The position numbers and the translations under genes are program-made. A DNA stretch of 64,000 bases. Origin: Opisthorchis felineus. Its lineage: Eukaryota; Platyhelminthes; Trematoda; Opisthorchiida; Opisthorchiidae. Shown piece by piece: positions 37,603 through 50,100 of the stretch (position 1 is its first letter; each line of letters starts with the position of its first letter). A model generated the notes under the pieces. That model was not told where the DNA came from. It ran no database searches and saw only the letters and a program-made list of their open reading frames with translations. The stretch is from positions 192,578 to 256,577 of the forward strand of contig SJOL01008988.1 in NCBI GenBank assembly GCA_004794785.1. Reading direction: 5' to 3'.

Positions 37603-38879
37603 AGATAGACCAGCAGTCAGTGAGATCTCTCTTTTGACGAACGCACTGAGTCAGTGTTGGATATTCTTTCAAATTTCTCGTGACCGACGTAATGGGGTTG
37701 TGCTGAAGAGTGCTTTATCATAACGATCGTTATATTTACACGATCTCACAAATCTGTTTCTGGACAAGACGTAATTGATTGTAGAAATCCTTGAAAATGG
37801 TTGCCTACGGCAACCGAAGCGTCGGATTACCACAACGTATTCCACAATACAGTGTTTTGACTTTAAAAATATCATATAAGACATAAAACGTCTCCCGGCA
37901 TATCAGCCTCACTGACTGTTACCCTCTCAGCCGGTTTGAGGAAGTCAACCTAACACCGGAAACGGGTAACACATCTGTTTGCTGTCTAGTAGAGTTACTC
38001 TGCAGAACCTGCTAGTTCTTTGGTACATTGGCGCTCTCCTGATCATGCAGAGGAGGTCGAGATACGAGAAAGGGGGCCATTGTTAAAACGCCGACCGAAT
38101 TCAACCAGTTCAAGTTGTTAGGAATGGTAGTCTATCCAAAGCCTGGTGAACAGTAGACGTGGCGTGAAGTTGATAATAGAATGGTCCGAAAAGTATTTCT
38201 AATTAGCCTGTTATTGATGTATTCCACCTTGTTTAATGAAATACTAACTCACTGGATGTACCGAATCCTTCCTCTTCAGAAAGGTCACTTCAAAAACAGT
38301 CCAGCAATCTAGAGGTGAGCAACTGAAGGAAGGTCTTAACGCTTATCACCTATCAGGTGGGTGGGCTATGGTACACGTTCGCTTTTACAGTGTTGTTGTA
38401 CGACATATTAGGAATTCATGAACTAGTCTAACCGTGTGTTTCACCAGTTACCTTTAACGGTAAGATTTTAGCTGTGTCCTTACTGCTTACAACACAACTG
38501 AGATGTGAATCCTTCGAAGCCGCTTGGTTTATGGCGTGTGACCTATAATAGACTTGGTTGTATTCGGTTGTCTCCAGGTTTCCCCACCAAAACGTAAATC
38601 TCGGTGTGTCTTCAATAAGTTGCCAAGGTAACCAATTTGTGGCAAACGGCTTATGCTTGATATGTCGTCTGTATCTGTCCTGACAACAAAATCAATTAAC
38701 TAGGCATTCGTTATCCATCTCGCTGAAATTCGAGTAATCATTTTATCGATATGAGCTAAGGATGGTTCTACCTTGGGTTTTCTAGGTGAACCCGCCAGTA
38801 CCACAGGGGTAGGTTACGCAAGCAAACAGTAAATGCACCTGTGCAGAATGCTGAAAAGAATGACCTGTCTAGACATAAA
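37603..38879. other. No recognised feature
   Basis: No frame above about 70 codons, and no repeat family of this window. Confidence 0.45.
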
Positions 38880-39030
38880 ATACTACTCACTAGGTTGCTG
38901 AAAACTCTTTGACAGCCCACCATCGGTTTTGCCCTCCCGTGGGGCTCATCAGACAGGCACAGTCTCCGAGAAAGGCGAAACCTTTGGAGGGTTTTCCAGG
39001 AGTTTGCAGCGACCTTATGAGTCTTGTTTT
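38880..39030 (-). repeat. HH block B, inverted, with a fold-back end
   Basis: Inverted B with CUGAUGAG and a stem II preserved, but GAAA mutated to AAAA and the GTC triplet to ATG, so inactive. At about 38975 it turns into a short forward-B end (GAAACCTTTGGAGGGTTTTC, GCGACCTTATGAG), making a small hairpin. A 185-codon minus-strand open frame overlapping it is largely repeat-derived. Confidence 0.55.
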
Positions 39031-39889
39031 TCGTCTAGACAAATCTACCGTGTGACTACGGTAAGTGAGCCCACATTTAGTATCGTCTGTCGAGATCTCA
39101 TAGGGTACTGTTTGACAGAACACGTCAGTTGCAGAAAATCCACTGGCTAAACAAGTCTTGCAGCTGAAACGGCGTTCACATGATGGAGGAACGCACTGAG
39201 CTTTGTCGTTTTTTTTGTGACGGAGTGAAGCGGATTTTTCCGTTGGAGATGAGGACGTTGACATCGATGGACATGGTTGAGTACTGTAGTGAAGAAATAT
39301 TTTGTGCAACTTCGAAAGTAACAAAACGTAAAATGATAACATTGTAGATGACATTGGCCTGGACGAGTGAGAACTTATGATGCCTAGCATCATGGTATTT
39401 TTCGGCCTTGTCTCAAGTCTACAACGTTTTTCCAGCTTACCTGTCAACCAAAGATCACGGATGTCTATCTTGATATCATCGTTACCAGTACCTACGCCCT
39501 GGTATCACTGTCGTATCGATTGAACTGGTACATTCGATCATTATCACGCAATTTGTTGCGTCGACCACTCCACCCATTCTTGGCTGAGCAATTTTTACTC
39601 AAGTGTTATCAATATGTTAAGAGGATTTAACTGAGGCTCATTCACGAATCTCATTCTCCCTCACAATCGGATTACAAATCAACTAATAGTATAGGGTTTG
39701 CATTCACATCATCTACATTTATACGGTTCTCCTTATGCCCCCACAAAATTATCCTGGCGAGTCTACACAAAAGAGGCGCCTCATTGTGATAATTGTTCCA
39801 AGGCGAGAGGAGAGTAATTTGAAACGAGAGTGATGTGAATGTAATTTGTATGAATCCCGCAGCTGCCCATAACTTTCCACAGGAGAATG

Positions 39890-40165
39890 AGCTAAAACCC
39901 AGCTGAATCTCTCCGAGAAGCACTGTACAGCCATGTCATCTTTATGGGGAATCATCAGCAGCACGCATTTCACAAAAGTGAGGGTTTCGAACCCGCGATT
40001 TCCCGGCCAGTAGTTGTCACGCTAAACTGTTCATTCATGAGCGGCCCCACTGTGATTAACTCGCATTGAGACAGGATGTAGCGCCACTCATCCTTCAATC
40101 ACGGGATCCACATCACATGGCCACTAGTATTGACTGACTTCTCAAGCAACGACTGTTCAGATGAA
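39890..40165 (-). repeat. SINE-2 copy, inverted
   Basis: Minus strand: ATGTGGATCCCGTGATTGAA leader, GGGCCGCTCATGAATG head, B box GGGTTCGAAACCC, body AAAGATGACATGGCTGTACA. Confidence 0.7.
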
Positions 40166-40184
40166 AGTATCACTCATCGGGTGA

Positions 40185-40600
40185 AATCCTGATAAGGATA
40201 AAACAGCTGTACAGCGCTTCTTGGTTTTTTAGCGTAGATTGGCTTCGCTAACATAATGAAATCCCTCTTGGAAATTACCAAAACGGGATAAGTGAAACTT
40301 GCAACTGAAAAGTTGTCATCCGAGGAGCCGGTCAATACGTGGCCACGTGATATGGTTTCTGTGATTCAAGGATGAACGGTGATATATTCTGTCTACGTGA
40401 GGACTAATCACACTGCTGATCAGCCGCTCGTTGTTGAAGGGTTACGTGTTCAAACTACTAACCGCAGGTGGTGGGTTCGAAAATCTCTGGAGTGTTTTGA
40501 AATGTGTAAACAAGGGTTAAACAGTTGTACGGTGCTTCTCGGCCTTTCAGCACAGATTAGCTTCACTGAAATCTCCATTAAGATTCCAGAATATCTTCAC
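40185..40600 (+). repeat. SINE-2 copies in tandem (3' fragment, then full copy)
   Basis: A 3' body fragment (AAGGATAAAACAGCTGTACA, 40195-40260) precedes a full copy whose leader starts near 40335 (ACGTGGCCACGTGATATGGT) and whose head is GATCAGCCGCTCGTTGTTGA, with B box GGGTTCGAAAATC. With the inverted copy at 39890-40165 it forms a head-to-head cluster. Confidence 0.7.
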
Positions 40601-41225
40601 GATACCACTGATAGGATACTGATTATAAGATTTATTGCTATGAACAACTTGGGCGTATCTTGTCAAGGAAAGGATGCTTCGCCATCCCGGTGATTGGCTG
40701 ATCTGAAACATGAGGCGACCTCTTCGTGGTGAATTCGGTTGGTGAATATCATAAGTGACAGATTCAGTTGCGTTATACATTAGTCCCATCCCAGTGTGTC
40801 AATGGTTGTTCAAACCTTTGGGATCAAATCTTCTTTGAAAAGAATCATCCACAGGAAAAGACGACGCCGAGGTGTTTTCCCCTAAGGAACATGTATATTC
40901 GATCGACCGACATCTGTTCGGTCTCATGCGTGTACCGTGTGTGTGAACAGTTTCCTCTGTCTCCTTGCTAGCGTGACCACTGGAAAATTTGTCACATGTT
41001 CGAATCCTCAGTCATCCGCATGTTTTCCAACTTGACCGATTTGTTGTGCCAAGATAAAGCTATATGGAACAAGGTTAGGCCACATTGGGACTGTGGTGAA
41101 TTATGCTAGAAAGTGACATAGACCGGTCAACTTTGACGGTAGATATCATCCTATGGATACCAATTTTGTATCTGGTTTTTTATAATTTAGTAGCCACTCC
41201 CATCACGCGTCAACCAAACACTTAC

Positions 41226-41587
41226 GTTAATCGGTACATGTTCAACTGTAGGTAGCTGCACATCGAACACAGACGAGTATAAGGATTCTGGTACGTGTGC
41301 ATTCCAAACATGTTCAGTTGGCAATCGAGGCACACAACATTCGACCTGTTTTGACACGGTGATACTTTCATTTTTGGTTGATTGTCGGAAAAAATGTTTA
41401 CTGGATTTTCCAGAACATTGCTGACCTTCTCCAAAAATGGCCAATAAGGAATTAGTAGGTGGAAAGTGCTGGACCTTGGGTACCGAGCAATTATTCTCGG
41501 CACATATTTCCTCAAAACGGAGAGGAAATTGAAACACATCGGCGTTGCTGATAGTTCCGAGTGTGTTTGGTTCGGTGGGCGTGTCCA
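41226..41587 (-). CDS. Candidate internal exon of an unknown gene
   Basis: A 362-bp open segment on the minus strand bounded by a good acceptor (CCTTTGATTTGCAG just above 41588) and a strong donor (GTAAGTG starting at 41225). It would begin in phase 1 (two bases complete a split codon) and end in phase 0 with ATT AAC, encoding 120 residues. The protein is mixed-composition with six cysteines (motifs EEICAENNCS, QQCSG, ECCVP) and no transmembrane segment or low complexity. No family is recognised. A second frame is also open over the same stretch, so the frame is inferred from the splice sites and composition. Partner exons could not be located with confidence. Confidence 0.45.
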
Positions 41588-42777
41588 CTGCAAATCAAAG
41601 GACGTGCATTTTGACACGATGAACTACAGACTACTCGGATAGCCTGGATAAATCTGAGCAAAAATTTCCAGGTACGTCTTTGTCGTGACGAACATTTCAT
41701 CTGGTATACAGGACCCATCAATCACTGGATTTTGAGCATAGTAGGGATTATCATATCACCATGGCAAGCAGGAAGGTGCACATGGGTGTGTGTGCTTTGA
41801 TATCGGTTACTAATTGGAAGTCAAGCTGTGGAGCCGGATGCACAAGGATAAGGCGTACAAACTTCAAGTGCACAGAGTGAATTACTAACACCTTAAAACA
41901 AGGAATCGCACATTTTTAGGCAGCTTTGAAAACCTTAATCATGAAATTTCATTAGGCGGAATCCAGCCGTAGACAGTAAAACACTAGTCACATTGTGTTT
42001 GTTAGTATATCATTGTTTGAGCAGCAAATGTGGATAGGGCCATGCTAGGTTAATGCAATCGAAATTTTGATAGACTCGATACAATGCAACACAGGGTGAC
42101 AACAATTCAGGCTGCTGCACCGTGTCTGTTATGCCCAGCTTCTTCTGACTTCTGCTCACATGAGGCTAGATGAGACTAGCGTTGGTTGATAACCGCTCAC
42201 CCGGAGTGGTACCAACTACCCGAAAATCAGTAAAAAACCCAAAATGCAATAATGATTTCCAGTTTAAAAACCTAAACAAATGTAGAAAATAGTTTTAGAT
42301 TGAGGACCAACACATGCTCTCAGCTGGAAGTTCATGCATATTCACGAGTCCCAAGACACACCAAGTTTCTCAGTCTTTGGAAAAACACTTTTCATTCCAG
42401 TGGTTTCCATTTTTCATCGCCTCTGTTATGCTGCTATGCGCAATCCCTCAATAACTGACCGGTAAATTAGTTCGGAACTCAGGGATTCCTGCGACCGTCC
42501 GCTAAGAAGCCTTGAACATTTTCCGAATTCTGTGATGAAAACCAGTTCAGAAACCGGTAGACTACATAACCCCGTGGCAAGTTCCGTTCGGCTAATATTG
42601 ATGGACTCAAACTAGGACGTCACAGTCTAGTACACCTCAAACGAAATTTACCTGAAGGAAGTTCTTGCATGCCTTAAGACTCAAGAGTCAAGGCTTAGTG
42701 TTTCGTTGGCTTTCTTAAAAAAAATTACCTCTGTAGGTAGGCCGAATTGCACTAGAAACCGTTGATTGCACACAGAA

Positions 42778-42972
42778 TAATATAGTAATGATAATCGTTC
42801 AGCTGTAACACCCTTTCGGTGCTTAGCTACCATGCGGGAAGCACGAGGGCTGGGATGCTGCCAGGTTCTTCAAGCCTAGACAGGGTTGTCGAGAGACAGA
42901 GGTCGGGTTCGAACCACGGACCTTCCGATCAGTAAATCCGCGCTCTAACCACTGAGCCATCTCAGCCCCATT
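42778..42972 (-). repeat. SINE-1 (tRNA-derived) copy
   Basis: Minus strand: GAGATGGCTCAGTGGTTAGA, B box GGTTCGAACCC, GTCTAGGCTTGAAG, GGTAGCTAAGCACCGAAAGG, and an AT-rich tail (ATTACTATATTATT). One of the best copies. Confidence 0.82.
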
Positions 42973-44084
42973 GCACACATACCGTGTGTGATTCAACAAT
43001 GACCGGATTCGCTTCACCACCATCTCATCTAATTTCGCCACGGCATAGTGAGTCTACCGATTCCAGTTTGTTCGTAATCTCAGAAGTCCACGGAAGCCGA
43101 CAATAGATCATCGCCAGTCCCACACTCACTCCCGTCACATTCAGCTAACACGGTGGCGTTTTTCTGTTCACGCATGTACCGTGCCGGACTAAAGCCAGTG
43201 AGGTTCGTTTGCGCATGGACGAGGGCAGTGAAAGCCCAATTTATGCAGCATTTCTTCATCACACCGGGTGAAGACAAGCTCCCGAACAGCGGCCTGAGTC
43301 ACGAGCTGGTGCAGGTCAGGATTGAGAAACGCACTCAGCCAACCGTCAGTCTGTCGTGAAAAAGGGGACATTCGCCAACGCACCCAGCACACATCTCTCA
43401 CGTCCGTACATACAGCTGAAAGACGCCACTGGGAATGCGTTCCATAGAATAAACGATGAGTAGTTTTCGGTCTACGCAGACCTGTGTGAGTAATTAATGG
43501 CCAAAATACGAAGCCATATCCATGTGAATAAGCTTCCTAACCTTCTCTTTGCTGCAAAAGTTTTTTTTCCTAAGGATGCGACTTGGATTAGTTTGAAGTA
43601 GATAGGTGTGTCCAAAATAACTGAATGTTCGAGCATTTGAGATATCTTCCTTTTCAGATCCGGCGAGCCTCATCTTTGGAGAATAGATCTTTCACATCAC
43701 GCACCAAGTCACGTGGAGTGTGCAGCCGAGTCGACCACCGAAAAGCCGTGTTGAAATCCCCAGAATGCCAACGTTTCTATTTTTGGGGTTCGATCTCTGT
43801 CACATGGAAATTGATGTCTCATGAGGTTGTTAATGTTAATGACTAATAAACTCCCAAGGAGCACCGTTCAAAACATCTCCATCAGGAAACTGTTATATCG
43901 GTCAACATCGCTGTCATACCTGCGAAGGACTACCTCTCTTTCGCTAAATCGTCTCAGCGTATTCAGCGCAAACCGTCTGCTTCTCTTGCAACTTTTCCGC
44001 CACGGAGAGGTTGGACCTTATCGTGACGCGATGATTTCCGCAGCTCAATAATCCACTCCGTTCCCATTCGATATCCACACTCTC

Positions 44085-44200
44085 TCCAACAAGGTTACTC
44101 AATAGATAGAGGTGTGACAAATACAACATCCTATATCTCTAAGTTGGGGGTTGGAACAAGTGCGGCAATTTGTTCCTTAAAATTTGAGCTACTTGAGTAT
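44085..44200 (+). repeat. SINE-4 (tRNA-like) copy
   Basis: ACTCAATAGATAGAGG (A-box-like), ATCCTATATCTCTAAGTTGG, GGGTTGGAACAAGTG (B-box-like) and TTGTTCCTTAAAATTTG align with 59640-59775. Confidence 0.45.
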
Positions 44201-44684
44201 TCTCACTCTAAATACTTTTTTTGGCTAGGCTCTGGTTTGAGAACTTTACTGAGCTCTCCAGATTTGGGCGCCCTTGTAGTATCTAAGCTCACCCACAAAG
44301 ATGATCACTCGAAGTCACGTGACATTGCCCTTCTGCACCGAGGGGGCTATTTCAAAATTCAACTGTACAGCAGGATTGGCTGGCTTGCTGCTCGTGAAAC
44401 AGAATGGTAATTTGGACAGATCGACTTCCTGGTTGTTGGCAGTTTGAAAATCTTCTGCTATCAGGTTCTCTTTGCAGCCAAAACAGCTTGCGGATTTTGT
44501 GTATTCAGTATCGACTTGACCATCAGTATGGAGCTATCTCACGCCGATTGATTGCTGCTTCCCCTTTCTCGGGTTCCATTTATACTTGAGCAGTATTATT
44601 TGTTAGTTTCCTTTCTAAGTGTTCACAATCTAAGTGACGAGCGATTATGTTTTTGAAAACTTGGAAGGCCTTCCAATTTGAATT

Positions 44685-44886
44685 ATTAATAGTGATAATA
44701 ATCGTCCAGCTGTAACACACTTTTGATGCCAATTTGACGGGCCACTAGAAAGAAGCACGAGGGTTGAGCTACTACCAGGTTGTCCAAGCCTAGACACGAG
44801 CAGTCGAAATGCCGAGGTTGGGTTCGAACCACAGATATTCCGGTCAGTAATTTCGCGTTTTAACCACTGAGCTACCTTGAGCTCCA
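44685..44886 (-). repeat. SINE-1 (tRNA-derived) copy
   Basis: Minus strand: GGTAGCTCAGTGGTTAAAA, B box GGTTCGAACCC, body and a TTATTATCACTATTAATAAT-type tail. Confidence 0.82.
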
Positions 44887-46439
44887 TATATGAATTAGGT
44901 TATTGTGAGTGTTCTTCATCTTCTCACGCCATGTCAGTAGCATACAACGCCATCTGGACTGGCCAGATAACACTTCCCTTTTTCAGTGAACATCAACTTC
45001 TCTCGTTGTTGTATACCAAGCAAGATCTGGTTCACTCGACTTTTTGCTCAATCTGGCAAGCCAAGTCTCCTCTGGTTCCCATTATCATGCCTTTCGGACC
45101 TCAGAGCCCAGCTCCATACTGAGGGATGTTTTCACGTTGAAGGCTTTCCAGATTGCTTTTCTCTGATTAACAAGCTTTGTTCGCAAACTTTTTTCATATC
45201 GTGAATATCATAGATGAGCTCATTTGCAGACGGACTGGCCATAAAATTCCACATCAGTTACTTTGGTCAGACATAGTTTTTTGCACAATGGGCCGCTTAT
45301 TCCGGCGTTCTAATACGAACAAATATTGCTTCTATACAACACTTTATCACTTGGAAGAGAAATAAACAGTAAGGAATTTTGTGCAACTATGCACCCGAGT
45401 GGTAGGTATACTGTTTGGATAGAAAATGGTTGCAAAAGCTGGAGCATGACCGGCTAACAGCAAAATTTCTCAGTAGCTGGAATCAAACACACCATTGGCG
45501 AAAAAGGAGGAAAGCGCTGGGCAGCAGAGTTGTTTATCAGAAAACGCCAACTAAACAGTTACAAACTATCGGACAGTAAAGTAGACCTCTCATATGCACC
45601 TTGTTTTTTAAAAAACTGAATATCCGTCTTCTTCTTGAACTTTCCTAGATATTCATTGACTATCACGCAATTGTAAACGAATTCTGCAAAGCAGTTCCAC
45701 AAATTCCGTAATAAACCCCACCTTCCAATAGACTCGAAGCGGAGTTACGAGAAAACATGCTACTCGCATGCCTCATTAGTAGTATCCGCCGTCACACCAG
45801 GATGTTAATTATTACTTATCGATCGTGACCTATTGTAACAACCACATCCTTCGTGTGAAAACAGTTTGATGAGTGATATACAGTAATTCTCATCCATCAG
45901 ACCACCAAGCAAATCATCATCACCAGAAATACATTCTGGTTTAACAGTGCACAATACTGATGAAAAATGCGAGTAGTTCCTGGTCAGGTGTTAAAGCTCC
46001 GTCCCCACGTCCGTCGGAAGGTGAACACTGGTACGGAAATTATTGGAGTACTTTGTTTATTCATTGTTGTTTAATATTCAGAAGAATGTCCAGGAAAGTG
46101 CAACAGGACACTTCGGAATGTTTGCCTTCCAAAGGCTGTGCAAATGAGATTTTTACTTGCGTGTCTAATGGCTTTTAAGCGCTTAGTAGGTGTTCGTTAA
46201 CAGACAACACCGCACTGAAGGATGCCCTTCCTCTCAGTTGTACTTGGCTGCCCTACGACCATGACGGAAGAGAGCCTTACGATAGGGTCGGAGGAAGAGG
46301 GGAATTTATGGGCCTAGTGCGAAAAAAGCCAACGTCCATAAGGAAAACTATCAACTAACATCTCCGGACAGCATTAAAATAACCACATCTGAGCATCATG
46401 TCTAATTAAAGAGCCATCAACAGTGTCTTTTGTGAACCT
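44887..46439. other. No recognised feature
   Basis: Several short plus-strand frames between 44877 and 45365 and at 45960 lack support. Part of 45950-46180 resembles 31315-31510 (shared GTCCAGGAAAGT-, ATTTTTAC- and GTGTCTAATGGCTT-like strings), suggesting an unnamed dispersed repeat. Confidence 0.4.
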
Positions 46440-46955
46440 CGCCTGGCATAAGCTTGACGCATAACGGCAAGTGGACTCTAGCTAGACAGCCCGGCTAGGA
46501 AGTGATAGCATGCGCACCACTGGAATCAGTTGCGTGCGATATCCTGCAAAGTTTCTAGCCGCTTGCAGGCAGGATCATCTGGGTCCCAGCCAGGAAAGCG
46601 TGGACATCCCATGGTACCCATTGTGACAGTAGCCGATTACACTTCAAGTTACCATTTCATAACCTGTACCCCGCGGACATTCCGTCAACAATAGCTTGGA
46701 ACAGAAGGCAACTCCTTGGGGAGACAGTGCTTTAGTATATGTAACATATGCCCCAACCACCTCAATCTGGTAAGTCTAGTCTGCCGGTCTAACAGTCCGG
46801 GTTCATTACCAAGCCCTTGCTTACTCACAACTCTGCGTACGACTGCTATGCTGCGGCGACACTGGTGATCAAACATTTGAAGACGCCTAAAGTCACCGGA
46901 TCGGAGGGGCCAGGTTCCACAACCACAAAGCAAGAACGCTCTTGTGGACATGGCC
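46440..46955 (-). mobile_element. RTE-like LINE, 5'-truncated 3' end
   Basis: The minus-strand frame from 46951 reads LLCGCGTWPLRSGDFRRLQM ... FDHQCRRSIA ... LTRLRWLGHMLHILKHCLPK, followed in a shifted frame near 46600 by GWDPDDPACKRLETLQDIAR. These are the conserved C-terminal blocks of RTE-type LINEs. The fragment lies only 110 bp upstream of the R2 element, on the opposite strand. Confidence 0.7.
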
Positions 46956-47064
46956 TTTCATCTTTAGTAAAATTCGATTCTGACGCTGTAAATGACGCAG
47001 GTTGCCTTAAGCTGCACGTGCCTAGATTATCTACGCAATGATTTCCTCTGTTATAGTACAGTAC

Positions 47065-47134
47065 ATTCGGTGAGCTAAACCACCTCCTCGTGGTGCCGAC
47101 TGGGTAGCCTGGACATCAGTCTGCGTGGGCTAAG
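47065..47134 (+). ncRNA. Candidate HDV-like self-cleaving ribozyme at R2 5' end
   Basis: Seen: a stem of CCAC/GTGG closes a CTCCTC loop (47080-47093), the hallmark P3-L3 of HDV-like ribozymes. It is followed directly by GCCGACT, which can pair with ATTCGGT at 47065-47071 as P1 (six of seven positions, one T-C mismatch). AGCT near 47073 can pair with GGCT near 47128 as a short P2. Known: R2 elements of many animals process the 5' end of their RNA with such a ribozyme, which cuts just before P1. Inference: cleavage would fall between 47064 and 47065, giving the element's 5' end. P4 and the J4/2 strand were only judged by eye and P2 is weak. Confidence 0.5.
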
Positions 47135-47180
47135 AGTTCAGAAACTCCAGAGAGGGCTAACCACCCTGTTTAGTTTCAAT

Positions 47181-50100
47181 GTGCTGGTTACTTTCGACAA
47201 TTTACACTGCGAATCATCTGGCTGCTCTGCACCAGTTCCAACCAGTACACAGGAGAGACTCGTGGGGCTCACGTGTGAGGAATGTGGCAAGTGCTGCAAA
47301 TCGGAAGCTGGCTTGGTAGTCCATTATCGAGTTCACAACAATGGAAGTGTTGGTACGAACGTGGTCGCCCAATTGGCCTGCGCTGATTGTTCCCGCCTTT
47401 TTCCGACGGCACGTACACCCCACCCAGCATAATGCAGATAAGCTTGGTCGAGTGAAGTATTCTGGGACCCGTTGGTCCCAACAAGAGTCACAATCGCTCT
47501 TGCACCTGGCTAACAATTTATATCCGTCTTGTGGCACTCATACCGCGCTGTTCGCGAGATTGGAGCAGTATTTTCCTGGTCGATCGGCTATCAGCATCAA
47601 AACCAGGTTACGGATGCTTAACTGGCATGCACAACAGGACGAATCATCATCTGGTGGCCCTGTCTAAACTATTTGTCAAATAGCGGCCTACTCGTCAGAA
47701 GCTGATGACTATAGCGTCTGGTTTAAACAAACCGTGGATTGCGCCGTGTCACTCTTGGAATCCCATGCTGACAGTTCGCTGGCTAGTGTTGACCTTCTGG
47801 CATTTGCTGGAGGGTTGCAGTCTGGCATCATGACACCGGAGCAAGTCCTGTCGCTTCTGGACCTCCACGCCTCCAGGACATTTCCACACATCTGGAAAAC
47901 TGTATCCCGACGCCGTCGTCAGTTAGCCCATCGGATTCCGGTCAACCGAAAGCAGATCCGCCGAGCCAACTACGCCGCCATCCAGACCCTATACCACCAA
48001 AGACGGAAAGATGCAGCGTCTGCTGTGCTCGATGGGTCATGGAAGGATCTATACAAAGGTAACTGCGGCCTACCTCTGAACGCCGAGCAGTACTGGAAAC
48101 AGGTGCTCTCAGCTCCAAAACACGTGGATAGCCGGCCAAGTCGCGTAGTAGTACCATCCGATTGGAGCTTGATCGAGCCAATTACAGAAGAGGAAGTCGG
48201 TCGTACGATCCGTTTAATGGGCAATTCGTCCCCAGGCCTGGACAAGCTCACGCCCAGGATGCTCCGCCGGTTCAATGCTAACGCGCTTGCTGGGTATTTC
48301 AACTTACTCTTATTATCTGGGGGTTGTCCCCCACATCTGTGTCGTGCCCGTATTACTCTAGTTCCGAAGGTCCCAAATCCGACTTCACCGGATCAACTGA
48401 GACCGATCTCCGTGTCATCCATTCTTGTCCGATGCTTTCATAAGGTGCTTGCTGATCGCTGGAGTCGTAGATTGCAACTGCCCTCACTCCAGTTTGCATT
48501 TCTACATCGAGACGGTTGTTTGGAAGCTACATCGCTGTTACATGCCCTGCTTCGTCACTCTTCAGCGACTGCTTCTAACCTCAGCTTGGCGTTTGTTGAT
48601 ATCTCGAAAGCGTTTGATTCGGTTTCGCATGACACAATCGTCAGATCTGCCAAGGCGTTTGGAGCACCGTCACCTCTAGTTCGATACATCGCACAGTCCT
48701 ATGAGAATGCTGTAGCAGTTTTCCCCAATTCCGAGGTCCACTGCCACAGAGGTGTGAGGCAAGGAGATCCACTCTCCCCATTATTGTTCATCATGGCAAT
48801 GGATGAGGTTCTTGGATTGTCGATGCCGCAACTGGGATATCAGTTCCATGACATCCTAGTAGATGGTTTTGCCTTCGCTGACGACTGGGTCGTGTGTGCA
48901 GAAAGTCAGGCTCGCCTTAAAGAGAAGCTTGAAGCTGCTGCGGTTGAGTTGGGAAGAGCTGGTATGAAGATAAACGCCAGAAAGACGAAAGCGATGGTGA
49001 TTTGTGGGGACAGGAAACATCGGGCGACAGCAGTCTCAGTCGAACCATTTTGCTTCGCCGAGGAACTCATCACCCCTCTGGGTCCGACAGACACCGTAAC
49101 ATATTTGGGCATCCCCTTTACTTTCAAGGGGAAAGGGGTCTTCAACCACCGACAGCATCTGCTCAAACTGCTCGATGAGGTGACGCGTGCCCCGTTGAAG
49201 CCGCATCAAAGAATGGAGATCACGAGGAACTACCTGATACCGAGGCTGACATATTCGCTCGTGCTCGGCCAAGTCCACCGAAACACGCTCAAAAGGTTGG
49301 ACAACTACATCAGGCAATCTATTCGTGGCTGGCTACGTCTACCGAAGGACACCCCGATCAGCTACATCCACGCCGGTAAACAACATGGGGGACTTGGTAT
49401 CCCAAGTCTGAGTGCAACAATCCCGATGCAGCGGAGAGCGCGTATGGAAAAGCTCTTTTCTACCCAGTGCCGAGTACTACGCAATGTAGTCAACGATTCC
49501 GCATTTGGCAAGATTGTTCGGGATCTCAGCCTTCCGATCCGAGTCCATGGTGCATGCGTAAACACCAAGGAAGAGCTGGTGGCTGCTTGGGGTGATAGTC
49601 TGCACAACAGCGTTGACGGTCGCGGTTTACGAGAGTTGGTCGCTTCACCCCTTTCGAATCGATGGCTTGTATTTCCAGAACGAGTGTTTCCTCGGATATT
49701 TATCCGCGGTATCCAGCTCCGATGCAACCTGCTCAGGACGAGAGTTAGAAGCGCTCGGCATGGTCATGGTGGCCAGACGATCTTATGTCGTGGAAACTGT
49801 GGCCAACCGGAGAGTTTGGTGCATATTTTGCAGTCCTGCTGGATCACGCATGATGCCAGATGTGCTCGTCATAATCGGGTTGCAAGGGAACTCGCAAAGC
49901 GTCTGCGTCGCCTGGGATACACCGTCTTCGAGGAGTTGAGAGCACCTACTTCGACGTCCTTCATCAAGCCTGACCTAATCGCTGTTCGGGAGCGCCGAGC
50001 AACTGTGATAGACGTCAGCATAGTCTTGGATAGGCGCAGAGTGATTGTGTGGAATGAGAAGAAGCAGAAGTATGGTGCTGATGAATATTCCCCCGCCATA

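Noticed and set aside
38890..39447. 185-codon minus-strand open frame with several cysteines
   Set aside because: Its C-terminal third is HH block B. The possible exon at about 39070-39275 has a fair acceptor but overlaps a better donor signal on the opposite strand, and two frames are open, so I could not support a gene.
43080..43440. Minus-strand frames with an integrase-like string (TGFSPARYMREQ)
   Set aside because: The resemblance to Ty3/gypsy integrase C-termini is short, split over two frames, and no other pol motif is nearby.
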